A model generated the notes under the pieces. The model did no database searches. It had not been told where the DNA came from and saw nothing but the letters and a program-made list of their open reading frames with translations. From assembly GCA_047921215.1 (NCBI GenBank), contig JBLRWO010000024.1, forward strand, positions 1 through 64,000: DNA of 64,000 bases, read 5' to 3'. The stretch is from RECM01 sp047921215. Its GTDB lineage: Bacteria; Bacteroidota; Rhodothermia; Balneolales; Cyclonatronaceae. Both the position numbers and the translations under genes were made by a program. The stretch's first letter is position 1. The number at the start of each line of letters is the position of its first letter. This document shows positions 44,559-53,232 of this stretch, piece by piece.

Positions 44559-45059
44559 ATGATAAAAAATGCCGATTACTGGATACACGCTCTCGGCCTG
44601 ACGGCTCATCCCGAGGGTGGATACTACCGTGAGATCTACCGGTCCAGAGAAACCATCGACAAAAAAGGGCTGCCAGAACGGTACAACGGCGACCGGCATT
44701 TTTCAACGTCTATTTATTTTCTGTTGAAGGGTCACGAAAATTCCCGGCTGCACCGGCTTAAATCGGATGAAACGTGGCACTTTTACGAAGGCTCCGCCCT
44801 CACACTCTTTGTACTGTCGCCGTTTGGCAGACTCAGGAGGCACGTGCTTGGTTCAAACCTTGAAAGGGGTGAACAATTTCAGCTGACCGTTCCGGCCGAC
44901 CACTGGTTCGGAGCCTCCGTTAACGATCCTGTCTCTTTTACCCTGGTTGGATGTACCGTTGCCCCCGGATTCGATTTTGAGGATTTTGAAATGGCTGAGT
45001 TACGAAGGCTCGTGTCGGAATTCCCCCAGCACAGGGCGTTTATTGAGCAATTATGCTGA
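44559..45059 (+). CDS. DUF985-type cupin protein
   Basis: 166 residues covering the cupin_5/DUF985 domain: LTAHPEGGYYREIYRS, RHFSTSIYFLLKGHENSRLHRLKSDETWHFYEGSALTLFVLSPFG, QLTVPADHWFGASV, FTLVGCTVAPGFDFEDFEMAELRRLVSEFP. The last line is the family's end signature. Metal-binding His/Glu residues (HRL, ETWHF) are kept. Function unknown. Starts 33 bp after the CopD-like gene and may be co-transcribed. Confidence 0.9.
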   Translation: MIKNADYWIHALGLTAHPEGGYYREIYRSRETIDKKGLPERYNGDRHFSTSIYFLLKGHENSRLHRLKSDETWHFYEGSALTLFVLSPFGRLRRHVLGSNLERGEQFQLTVPADHWFGASVNDPVSFTLVGCTVAPGFDFEDFEMAELRRLVSEFPQHRAFIEQLC

Positions 45060-45170
45060 TCGCATACCTCTGGGCCATAATTTGGTGGCGTTGATTAAGA
45101 TTTCTCAGACATCCTTGTCCCTCATACACTAATACATTGAATAACCATCATACTCATCCCCTGCCCCGAT

Positions 45171-47249
45171 TCAGTTAAAATTCAGTTCGTCGGATGTGAG
45201 CAGTACCCTTGCCGTACGGGGTTGTATCTCTATTGAAATGTGATTTGTTTCTGTGCTTAGTATTACACCCTCGTTCAGCAGATCGAGAAAAACACCCGGT
45301 GAATCCACATCAAACCGAACCGTTTGCCCATCGTCTGAATTATTGAATACCACGTATGCGCGAACACTTTCGGAAGCCCTCCTGTAAACCATCACATTAG
45401 TTTCATCATCTGCAAGCAGATACTCCAGGTCGCCGTAAGAAAAAACCGGATTGTCGCAGCGCATGCGCGCCAGGGTGCGGTAAAAAGCCAGTTTTTCGGT
45501 ATCGGCCTCTACTGGATTGGGCCTGCGGGTTCGCCCCAGGGGATGGGTCGATTCGGGTTCAAAAACCAGATCGGACCAGATGAGCGGCTTCCGGTTGTCG
45601 GGGTCATCGGCTCCCCACATGAACATTTCGTCGCCCATCCAGATATGGGGCGCCCCGATCCATGTGAACTGATGTACGAGGATGAGCTGCATATGCTGCC
45701 ATGTTAGCTCATCGGGCCGGTTGATCCGGTATGCCCGGTCATCCCGCGGGTTCGCCCGGTACTTGTACCGGCTGTCGCGGTTGTAAATGGAGGTTGAAAA
45801 GCGCGGACTGTCGTGGCTGGCAGTCAGGTTCATCATGGCCTGAAGTACCTCCGGCCGCATCCCCTCCGATACCGAATCGAGATGGGCGATATAAGCTGTT
45901 GGCGTTTTGATGCGTTCGGGCGCACCTGCAAAGTAGCTGCGCGACGGCAGGTACCACCGGTAGTTCATTGCCGCGTCGAACACATCCCCCTGCAGCCAGG
46001 GCGAGGGGTCCATCATCTTTTCAGGCCAGTCTTCCCACCAGAGCTCGCCAACCAGGTAGGCCTCCGGGTTGATGCTGCGCACCACGCGCCGATAGTCGCG
46101 CCAGAAACCCATGGGGATGAGCTCGGCCACATCCAGCCGGAAGCCATCCACCCCCTTACTCAGGTCGCCGTTGCCCATCGGGTCGAGCCAGCGGCGGGTT
46201 ACGGCGAAAATATGCTGCTTCACGGCGGGATGGAGGTCCCCCTGAACCGGCTGTCCGTGAATCAAAGGTTCATCGGCCCCCTCGCCATAGCGGCGAAACT
46301 GGGGAAGTTCAGCCACCCCGGCCCACCCTTCGTATTCGAATTCGTTTTCTTTAGTGGCCGGATCATTGAACCGCACAATCTGGTACCAGTCGGCGTAAGG
46401 CGACGCCTCCTGCCGATCAAGCACATCCTGCCAGGCCCAGAAGGTGATGCCCGTATGGTTCCATGAATAGTCCATGATCACGCGGATACCCCGGTCTTTG
46501 GCCATCTCTACGAGCCGCAGAAAAAGCCGGTCGGCAGAGGTCCACTCCCAGGTCGACGGATCAGCGGGATCCTCACGTTCCATGATGGCCAGGTCGCCGT
46601 CGGGGTCAGGCCCGAAATTCCGGTCGATGTGATGGTAGCTTCGCGCATCATATTTATGAAGCGAGGGGGAATCGTTGAGCGGATTGAAATAAATTGCCGT
46701 TATGCCCAGCTCTTCGAGGTACCCGAGCTGATCGATCACGCCCTGCAGATCGCCCCCGTACCGGCGCATCTGAACCGTCCGGTAGAACCCGTCACCGCTC
46801 TTTACGGCCCAGTCTTCCTGCCGGTACCAGTCGGAGGTCCACGGGGTGGGCCGCCAGCTTGCCGGCTTGTTGTGGGGCCATGAACCCTCAATGTCGGTCA
46901 GGCGCGCATCGTTGGTCACGTCCCCGTTCCGGAACCGTTCCACGAAAATCTGGTACCATACCGCCTCTTTTGCCCATTCAGGAACGGCGGTCAGAACCTC
47001 TTCCGGTACGTCAGGTATGCCGGTCGGGCTGGCAGACGGTTCGGGACTGCATGCGGCCACCGCGAACACCACCCATGTTGCCATAACAGCTATTATCAGC
47101 CGGTAACGGGGTAATAAGGTGGCGGGAATCAGGGTATCAACCGGTATTCGTCCTGTTTCAGTGCGGCTTTCATATGGGTTTTCTCGTGTGCGTTTTGCAG
47201 CCCGAAGGCTGTCAGATTCGTAACAGGCAGATGACTGCAGATTTTCCAT
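45171..47249 (-). CDS. Lipoprotein GH13 alpha-amylase family enzyme (neopullulanase/cyclomaltodextrinase-like)
   Basis: 692 residues. After about 48 residues lies a hydrophobic segment LIIAVMATWVVFAVAAC with a lipobox, so the enzyme is probably a lipoprotein and the true start may be further in. The GH13 barrel has WYQIFVERFRNGD, YGGDLQGVIDQLGYLEELGITAIYFNPL, the conserved MDYSWNHTG, nucleophile Asp in GFRLDVAELIPMGF, acid/base Glu in LVGELWWEDWPE and transition-state Asp in TASHDSPR. A C-terminal beta domain ends the chain. Hydrolyses alpha-glucans in the periplasm or at the surface. Divergent from the aminotransferase gene. Confidence 0.92.
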   Translation of the reverse strand: MENLQSSACYESDSLRAAKRTRENPYESRTETGRIPVDTLIPATLLPRYRLIIAVMATWVVFAVAACSPEPSASPTGIPDVPEEVLTAVPEWAKEAVWYQIFVERFRNGDVTNDARLTDIEGSWPHNKPASWRPTPWTSDWYRQEDWAVKSGDGFYRTVQMRRYGGDLQGVIDQLGYLEELGITAIYFNPLNDSPSLHKYDARSYHHIDRNFGPDPDGDLAIMEREDPADPSTWEWTSADRLFLRLVEMAKDRGIRVIMDYSWNHTGITFWAWQDVLDRQEASPYADWYQIVRFNDPATKENEFEYEGWAGVAELPQFRRYGEGADEPLIHGQPVQGDLHPAVKQHIFAVTRRWLDPMGNGDLSKGVDGFRLDVAELIPMGFWRDYRRVVRSINPEAYLVGELWWEDWPEKMMDPSPWLQGDVFDAAMNYRWYLPSRSYFAGAPERIKTPTAYIAHLDSVSEGMRPEVLQAMMNLTASHDSPRFSTSIYNRDSRYKYRANPRDDRAYRINRPDELTWQHMQLILVHQFTWIGAPHIWMGDEMFMWGADDPDNRKPLIWSDLVFEPESTHPLGRTRRPNPVEADTEKLAFYRTLARMRCDNPVFSYGDLEYLLADDETNVMVYRRASESVRAYVVFNNSDDGQTVRFDVDSPGVFLDLLNEGVILSTETNHISIEIQPRTARVLLTSDELNFN

Positions 47250-47315
47250 ACGGGTTTTGCCATTTGACGATATTTCTTTACTCTGTCAGAAATATCTGAA
47301 AAAAAAGGATGGTTT

Positions 47316-48614
47316 ATGAGTCAAAATTCCTTTGAAAGCCAGATCAACCTGAATGTGCGCGGGTTGCCGGTCTCTGCCACACTCGCCATCAACGAAAAAT
47401 CGGCTGAACTCAGGCGGAGCGGGAAAAAAATCTACCGCCTGGGCCTGGGCCAATCCCCTTTCCCCGTACCGGAACAGGTAGTATCGGTTCTGAGGGAGAA
47501 GGCCCATGAAAAAGATTACCTTCCTGTTAAAGGTCTGTACGATCTGCGTGTTGCCGTTGCCCGTTATCACCGGCGGTCGCAGGGAATTGAAGCCAGCGCC
47601 GAAGACGTACTCATTGCACCCGGATCAAAAGAACTGATGTTTCTGCTGCAGCTGGTTTATTACGGCGATCTGCTAATACCCACCCCGAGCTGGGTATCAT
47701 ACGCGCCCCAGGCCCACATCATCGGGCGGCATGTTCGCTGGCTGGCCACCCATCGCGAAAACGACTGGCACCTGATACCCGACGAGCTCGACCGTCAATG
47801 CAGCCTGGATCCCGGAAAACCAAGAATTCTGATTCTGAACTACCCGTCGAACCCGACCGGCAGAACCTACAGCGATGCTGAACTTCGGGGACTGGCCGAA
47901 GTTGCCCGCGAACACCGGGTCGTACTGCTGTCTGACGAGATTTACAGTGAACTGCACCATCAGGGTAAACATATATCGATCGCACGTTATTACCCGGAGG
48001 GAACCATTATCAGCAGCGGGCTTAGTAAATGGTGTGGAGCCGGCGGGTGGCGATTGGGTACCTTCCTGTTCCCCCCGGGTCTGCGAAAACTGCTGGATGC
48101 CATGGCCGTTGTGGCCAGCGAAACCTACACCTCAACCAGTGCGCCCATCCAGTATGCTGCCGTTCGCGCATTCAATGGTGGCAGTGAAATTGAACGGTAT
48201 CTGTGGCTTTCCCGAAGAATACTGGATGCGCTCGGCACAGCCATGACCAACCGTCTGAAAGCCGCCGGACTAATAGTTTCCGATCCCCATGGCGCTTTTT
48301 ATCTCTTCCCGGATTTCAGCAATCATCTCGATAAACTGCATGCTGCAGGGATTATGACCAGCGATCAGCTCTGCAACAAACTGCTTGATGATACCGGCGT
48401 GGCTGTGCTGCCGGGCAGTGTTTTCGGGCGGCCACCAGAAGAAATGACCATGCGGCTGGCCTATGTCGATTTCGATGGTGCCCTGGCGCTGAAGTCAGCC
48501 GCAACGTTACCCGAGGGCAGTCGGATCAGTGAGGATTTCCTGCTGATGAACTGCCGTGATATGCTTGATGCGGCCGACCTCATGTGCAGTTGGATCACAA
48601 ATCTGGCAACCTGA
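47316..48614 (+). CDS. Class I/II PLP-dependent aminotransferase
   Basis: 432 residues of fold-type I aminotransferase. Features are YRLGLGQSPFPVPEQV, KDYLPVKGLYDLRVAVARYH, LILNYPSNPTGRTYSDAELRGLAEVAREH (Asn-Pro of the PLP site), VLLSDEIYSEL, the Schiff-base Lys in SGLSKWCGAGGWRLGTFLFP and a C-terminal RLAYVDFDG with the carboxylate-binding Arg. Likely an aspartate-type or broad amino-acid aminotransferase. Exact substrate not assigned. Divergent from the GH13 gene with a 66-bp gap. Confidence 0.92.
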   Translation: MSQNSFESQINLNVRGLPVSATLAINEKSAELRRSGKKIYRLGLGQSPFPVPEQVVSVLREKAHEKDYLPVKGLYDLRVAVARYHRRSQGIEASAEDVLIAPGSKELMFLLQLVYYGDLLIPTPSWVSYAPQAHIIGRHVRWLATHRENDWHLIPDELDRQCSLDPGKPRILILNYPSNPTGRTYSDAELRGLAEVAREHRVVLLSDEIYSELHHQGKHISIARYYPEGTIISSGLSKWCGAGGWRLGTFLFPPGLRKLLDAMAVVASETYTSTSAPIQYAAVRAFNGGSEIERYLWLSRRILDALGTAMTNRLKAAGLIVSDPHGAFYLFPDFSNHLDKLHAAGIMTSDQLCNKLLDDTGVAVLPGSVFGRPPEEMTMRLAYVDFDGALALKSAATLPEGSRISEDFLLMNCRDMLDAADLMCSWITNLAT

Positions 48615-48780
48615 TTTAACCTGCTAATCTGCCCTCCGTCATCCGCCATCTGCAATCAAGGATATCCGGTATATCCAGGGCGTTTGGGGCATCCGCGAGG
48701 ATAACGGCAGGAAATTTGCCTGTTTCTGTCATTGGCCACCATTAACCACTTTTATCCGGGATTATGTATCTTGCAACACT

Positions 48781-49233
48781 ATGAAAAATGAACAGCTTAT
48801 TATTACGCCTAAAGACGACTCACTGAATGAGTATGTAGCAACAGGGGCAGGCGATTTTTTTTACAGTATCACTATTAAACGCCTGCTCGGCAAAAGCCGG
48901 TTCGAGGTTGACGGGGAGGCGTACAAGATCAAATCTTCTCTGATCCGGAAACGCCGTATTGAGCTGAAGCTCGGAAACAAGCTGATCGCGAAGGCGTGGC
49001 GGAAAAATATCATCAGCAACCGGTATGAAATCTCTTTTGCCAGTTCCTGGCTTGAGATGGAAACCTCGAACGGAGAACTGAAGCCCTGCACTATTACACT
49101 TGGTGAAGAGGAAGTCGGTAAAATCACTCTCACTGAACCCGGCAGCAAGCGGGTTGATGCCAGGCTATCGGAACTGCTCGACATCAGGGTCCGGCTTTTC
49201 CTGGTATCCATCTATCTGCTTACCGTGACCTGA
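48781..49233 (+). CDS. Hypothetical protein, paralogue of the frameshifted gene downstream
   Basis: I do not recognise the family. 150 residues, beta-rich with many basic residues, ending in a hydrophobic segment VRLFLVSIYLLTV that could be a membrane anchor. The pattern FEVDGEAYKIKSSLIRKRRIEL ... EEVGKITLTEPGSKR aligns with FEWNGNRYIMESTSLFKGRYTL ... IEIGSVRKKSVWNY in the product at 49453-49966, so the two are tandem paralogues. A LURP-one/scramblase-like fold is possible but not shown. Confidence 0.65.
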   Translation: MKNEQLIITPKDDSLNEYVATGAGDFFYSITIKRLLGKSRFEVDGEAYKIKSSLIRKRRIELKLGNKLIAKAWRKNIISNRYEISFASSWLEMETSNGELKPCTITLGEEEVGKITLTEPGSKRVDARLSELLDIRVRLFLVSIYLLTVT

Positions 49234-49452
49234 TCATATGGTGCAATTCCGGTTTTGGCGACGGTATTGCAGGTTATTACAGGTATATGCCACTTGCAGT
49301 AATATTGCAACACCTTTTCATCTGCTTCGTACTGATTACCTGTACATTCAACCATATTATTCAACTTATTCAAAGATGCCCTCATCCGCTGTACTTGTGT
49401 TTGGAATCGGTTCATCATCACTCCGCCAATCTGTATTCTTCCCGTACCCTCC

Positions 49453-49966
49453 ATGTCGAACATAGACGCACGTACTGAATCCGGCAAAACCGTTACATGG
49501 GATATCCGTTCACATGGCCTGTTGAAGACCGTCCTCGAAATCGATCACGGGAATACGGAGCTTGTGACCATTCAAAACATCCCTCTTAAAAAATGCCGCT
49601 GAATTTGAATGGAACGGCAACAGGTACATCATGGAGAGCACTTCCCTTTTTAAAGGCCGCTACACTCTGAACAGCGGCAACGGGATCATTGCAGAAGCAG
49701 AAAAAAAATCGGTCTGGACGGGTAAATACAATATCAGATATATGGATGTCCGGTTCGAACTGATCCCTGAAAGTATTTTCCGGAGCGGGTACAACATTTT
49801 ATACAACGGCATCGAAATCGGATCCGTCAGAAAAAAATCCGTCTGGAACTATTCTGCCGTAATGAAAATCCCCGCATCGTTCGATACCGTTTTCGGGATT
49901 TTTCTTTTCTGGGTTATTTTTGTGACCTGGAAACAGAACAATGCCGCCGCGGCAGCCAGCGGATAG
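49453..49966 (+). pseudogene. Frameshifted paralogue of the preceding gene
   Basis: From ATG 49453 the frame reads MSNIDARTESGKTVTWDIRS, then continues to IQNIPLKKCR and stops at 49600-49602. If one A of the six-A run at 49588-49593 is removed, the frame continues NAAEFEWNGNRYIMESTSLF and on to the stop at 49966, giving a protein of about 170 residues with a C-terminal hydrophobic helix (FGIFLFWVIFVTW). The distal part alone has an ATG at 49631. Either a real frameshift or a homopolymer sequencing error. Confidence 0.7.
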
Positions 49967-50182
49967 ACTCAATTACATAACTAATGTATCTTCGTTTACA
50001 GCTTCCCACTCTGTTTGTGTTTTTTCTGTTTTTTCTCTGCTTTTCAGATGTCCAGGATCAGGGACGGTAAAAAGCCATTGAAAAAAAATTTCAAACCGGG
50101 GTCTTCAGGTACTCAGAAAGCCGTTCAGGAGTGGATTAAAAAGGTTCGAAAAGATGCCAAAACCCGGAACTGGTAAGACGAA

Positions 50183-50707
50183 GTGAGCAAAACCGGGATG
50201 AAAAAAAACCTGCTGTTTCAGATAATGCTGGTACTTTTCGCACTTTTGGGGATGATATTCATATCCGGACTTTTTGCAATACTCATGGTCGCGGCTGTAC
50301 TGCTGGCTGTACTGTCCCTGATCATACAGCGCCGGTCGGTTGAAGGTGAGCTGGCTTATCAGCGTATTTGTGCCTGCCGGAATGCCCTCACCCGCGGCAA
50401 GCCATCCGAGTTCATCACCCCGAAAGACAAAACCATTCACCTGCTGTACGCCATCGCGCTGGGCGTTACCGGCAAGCGGTTCGAAAACCTCACCGAAAAC
50501 CTGAACATTGAAGATGTAGGCTGGCTCTATTTTCATAGTGGCGTTTTCAACGCATCACAACTGGCTGCCACCTTGAACACTCTCGCCGCAACAGGCACAT
50601 CCACCGTTGGCAGCGGGGTTTCCTGCCGGTATTTTAATTTGTATCCACGGCGTATCTTGGTAACTTTAAGCTTCATAAAATCTGTCTATTACACCCATAC
50701 ATCATGA
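50183..50707 (+). CDS. Short membrane protein resembling the C-terminal part of DUF2207
   Basis: 174 residues, starting at GTG 50183 (or ATG 50198). Two hydrophobic helices at the start (LFQIMLVLFALLGMIFISGL, ILMVAAVLLAVLSLII) are followed by RRSVEGELAYQRI and HLLYAIALGVTGKRFENLTENL. The pattern helix-RR-x-EG-...-LPYAIALGV is that of DUF2207 membrane proteins, whose N-terminal domain is absent here. The tail YPRRILVTLSFIKSVYYTHTS overlaps the next gene's start and has no family match, so the 3' end may be out of its original context. Possibly a remnant. Confidence 0.5.
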   Translation: MSKTGMKKNLLFQIMLVLFALLGMIFISGLFAILMVAAVLLAVLSLIIQRRSVEGELAYQRICACRNALTRGKPSEFITPKDKTIHLLYAIALGVTGKRFENLTENLNIEDVGWLYFHSGVFNASQLAATLNTLAATGTSTVGSGVSCRYFNLYPRRILVTLSFIKSVYYTHTS

Positions 50708-51183
50708 GATCTACCAAAACCATCCTTCTTATCGCCCTATTCACTCTCACTTTTACCAGCCTGCACGCCCAGGACAACGACTCCCACAGGGCTGCTGTTA
50801 ATGATCTGCTCGATACCGTTGAATTTGAAAAAAACATGCTTGAAACCATCGACAACATGCTCGAGCTTCAGATTCGCCAAAACCCTGACCTTATCGCCTT
50901 CAAGGACGTAATGAGCAGCTTTTTCGTCAAGCACCTCACATCCGACGAGGTAAAGCAACGCTATGTTGATATCTACCTCGAATCTTTCACGGAAGAGGAA
51001 ATTGTTGAACTAAACAGTTTCTTCAAGACCGATCTTGGCCGCAAATATTACATCGAATCCCAGAACCTTTCGCTTAAAGGCATGCAGATCGGCGAAGAGG
51101 TTGTTCAGCAAAATATGGGTGAATTTCAGATGATGATGATGCAACGCGCCCAGGAGCTCGAAGGGGCTGTGGATCAGCAGTAA
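50704..51183 (+). CDS. DUF2059 domain exported protein
   Basis: 159 residues with a clear signal peptide (TILLIALFTLTFTSLHAQ). The DUF2059 helical domain follows: AVNDLLDTVEFEKNMLETIDNML, FVKHLTSDEVKQRYVDIYLESFTEEEIVELNSFFKTDLGRKYYIESQNLS. The segment YLESFTEEEIVELNSFFKTDLGRK is the family core. Periplasmic protein of unknown function. Ends one base into the methyltransferase gene (TAATG). Confidence 0.9.
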   Translation: MRSTKTILLIALFTLTFTSLHAQDNDSHRAAVNDLLDTVEFEKNMLETIDNMLELQIRQNPDLIAFKDVMSSFFVKHLTSDEVKQRYVDIYLESFTEEEIVELNSFFKTDLGRKYYIESQNLSLKGMQIGEEVVQQNMGEFQMMMMQRAQELEGAVDQQ

Positions 51184-52328
51184 TGCAACTACTTGCAGCC
51201 TGTAGTCACGGGCTCGGCGATATCGCGGCCGGTGAACTGCAGGAACTTGGTTTTGTTACGAAATCCGTACACGAAGCCGGTGTTGAACTCGGCGGTGCAG
51301 GTGCATCCGAAATCGTGCGTCTGAATCTGTGTGCAAGGACCATATTCAGGGTGTACATCAGGCTGGCCGAAACCGATGTTCGCTCATTGGATGAGATCAC
51401 TGAATTCTGTTCAACCATCCCCTTTTCCGACTGGTTTGATGCCGGTCAGCCATTTGCCATCAGAGGGCGTCGCGAAGGCGATCATGACTTCACCTCCATG
51501 GATATAGCGCGCGATGTGGGCAGCACGGTGGTGGAGCATTTCCTGAAGGCAAAAGGAAGACGGATACCCGTTAACCTGGATGAACCGGAAATTGAAATCC
51601 ATGCCAGCCTGAAGGGCACCCGTTTTGAGCTGCTGCTAAATACATCGGGCCGCTCCCTCGACTACAGATACCGTCGTCCTTTCCAGCATTTTGCCCCGCT
51701 AAAACCCTCCATCGCCGCTTCCCTTCTGAGGCTTTCATCCTGCTTCAGCAGCGGATCACTGCTGGATCCGATGGCAGGTGGCGGCACTATTCCCATCGAA
51801 GCTGTCTTCAGGGCACTGCGCATTCCTCCGGGTATCTTCAGGAGCCGGGATGAATACCTGTTTCATCATCTCCGTTTTATCGATCCCTCCATTCACGATT
51901 CAGAAATCGAAAAATCACAGGCTGGTATGCGGCACGATCCGGGGATCAGGGTGATGGGTGCCGACCGGTTTATGAAGAATGTGACCGGTATGAAGCAAAA
52001 TGCAGCCCGTTTCGGTATTCAGGATCACATCAGGGTAAGGCAGGGACTCGCCGAGACCCTCAGTTACATTGAAAAAGGGGAATACGAATGTATTGTTACC
52101 AACCCGCCATTCGGTATGAGAATAGGCAGCACCAGGCTTACCGAGCAACTCTACCGGAATTTTGCCAAAGCCTGTGCCGAAAAAGAGGTAAAGGAGGTAA
52201 TGGGACTCACACCGCTCAAACGGACCTGGATTTGCAGTTTCATGGAAAATGGTTATTCCATTGCGCACAGCAGGATAGTGCTGTTCGGCAACCTGCATGT
52301 GACTTTTTTAAAGGCGGTTCTGCAGTAA
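51183..52328 (+). CDS. THUMP-domain RNA guanine-N2 methyltransferase, Trm14/RlmL-like
   Basis: 381 residues. The N-terminal THUMP/ferredoxin-like part (about 1-160) has LLAACSHGLGDIAAGELQELGF and NLCARTIFRVYIRLAE. The C-terminal class I methyltransferase has FQHFAPLKPSIAASLLRLS, the SAM motif LLDPMAGGGTIPIEA, GADRFMKNVTGMKQNAARFGI and catalytic TNPPFGMRIG. The last motif belongs to enzymes that make m2G in tRNA (position 6) or 23S rRNA. Which RNA is modified cannot be told from sequence alone. Confidence 0.88.
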   Translation: MQLLAACSHGLGDIAAGELQELGFVTKSVHEAGVELGGAGASEIVRLNLCARTIFRVYIRLAETDVRSLDEITEFCSTIPFSDWFDAGQPFAIRGRREGDHDFTSMDIARDVGSTVVEHFLKAKGRRIPVNLDEPEIEIHASLKGTRFELLLNTSGRSLDYRYRRPFQHFAPLKPSIAASLLRLSSCFSSGSLLDPMAGGGTIPIEAVFRALRIPPGIFRSRDEYLFHHLRFIDPSIHDSEIEKSQAGMRHDPGIRVMGADRFMKNVTGMKQNAARFGIQDHIRVRQGLAETLSYIEKGEYECIVTNPPFGMRIGSTRLTEQLYRNFAKACAEKEVKEVMGLTPLKRTWICSFMENGYSIAHSRIVLFGNLHVTFLKAVLQ

Positions 52329-52483
52329 ATCAGGAACAAGAGGGGTTATTATTTGTTCATACCTGCAGAATATAACATCAGCCGATAACGTGTGAAAACG
52401 TAACCGCGGAACAATTACAGCACTGGTAAACCAAGCCGCGTTTCGCTGATGTGATGTAAGGTACCATTTGGGAAACAGGAGAG

Positions 52484-53098
52484 ATGCAGCACGACTTTGA
52501 AAACAGAACCCCTTCGACCGAAGATATGCAACGCTGGGCAGGCAGTTTCCGCCTGGCGGGGTGGGTTTTCCTGGGGCTCTCCCTGCTGCTGACCTGGGGA
52601 TTTTACCGGCAGTTTTCAACCGCTCAGAATTCGAAAAACTGGCCTTTTGTTACCGGAGAAGTCATCGAGTTTGATGTTCGCAACCGGACGGCCGACAAAT
52701 CTGTGTATGCCACCATCAGGTACACCTACAAGGTGGACGGGTACACTTATACCGGCAACCGGTTTACACTGGAGAACGGTGAACCCGACGTGCGCCAGGT
52801 CGCCCGCAGGCTTGATGCCTATCCTGAAGGACGTACCATAACTGTCTATTACAACCCCGAAAACCCGTCCCAGGCCGTTCTGGAACCCGGGGTGTCGGCA
52901 AATGCCCTGATGGTAACCTCCATGGCTTATCTCTTTTTTGTTCTCGTGATCGTATTTTTGTCGGGCATCAGCTTCCGGTTTTCATCCTACTGGCAGCAAA
53001 AGCTGGAACCCGAAACGGAAGAAGGCGAAGATGAAGCGGTTCCGGCAATGAAAAAACGGCCGGCAAACAGACATGCGATTAAATCGTTCAGCTCCTGA
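52484..53098 (+). CDS. DUF3592 membrane protein
   Basis: 204 residues. TM helix 1 is about residues 24-41 (LAGWVFLGLSLLLTWGFY), then a DUF3592 beta domain WPFVTGEVIEFDVRNRT, YATIRYTYKVDGYTYTGNRFTL, GRTITVYYNPENPSQAVLEPG, TM helix 2 (AYLFFVLVIVFLSGISF) and an acidic then basic tail. The YNPxxPxxAVLEPG sequence is the family hallmark. Function unknown. Confidence 0.88.
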   Translation: MQHDFENRTPSTEDMQRWAGSFRLAGWVFLGLSLLLTWGFYRQFSTAQNSKNWPFVTGEVIEFDVRNRTADKSVYATIRYTYKVDGYTYTGNRFTLENGEPDVRQVARRLDAYPEGRTITVYYNPENPSQAVLEPGVSANALMVTSMAYLFFVLVIVFLSGISFRFSSYWQQKLEPETEEGEDEAVPAMKKRPANRHAIKSFSS

Positions 53099-53232
53099 GC
53101 CGCGGCACACTTCCATGCCCTGTTTTTTGAGCTCAGAACGGTAAAACTCCTGAATTAGTCATCCCGATCATTCCTGTAGCATGAGTACAGGCGAATACCT
53201 ATTTTTCGGGTCGATTCTAACTTACCCCCGCT

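Noticed and set aside
50048..50176. 42-codon basic peptide frame (MSRIRDGKKPL...)
   Set aside because: Very Lys-rich and plausible-looking, but no homologous family known to me and no ribosome site. Not strong enough to call a gene.
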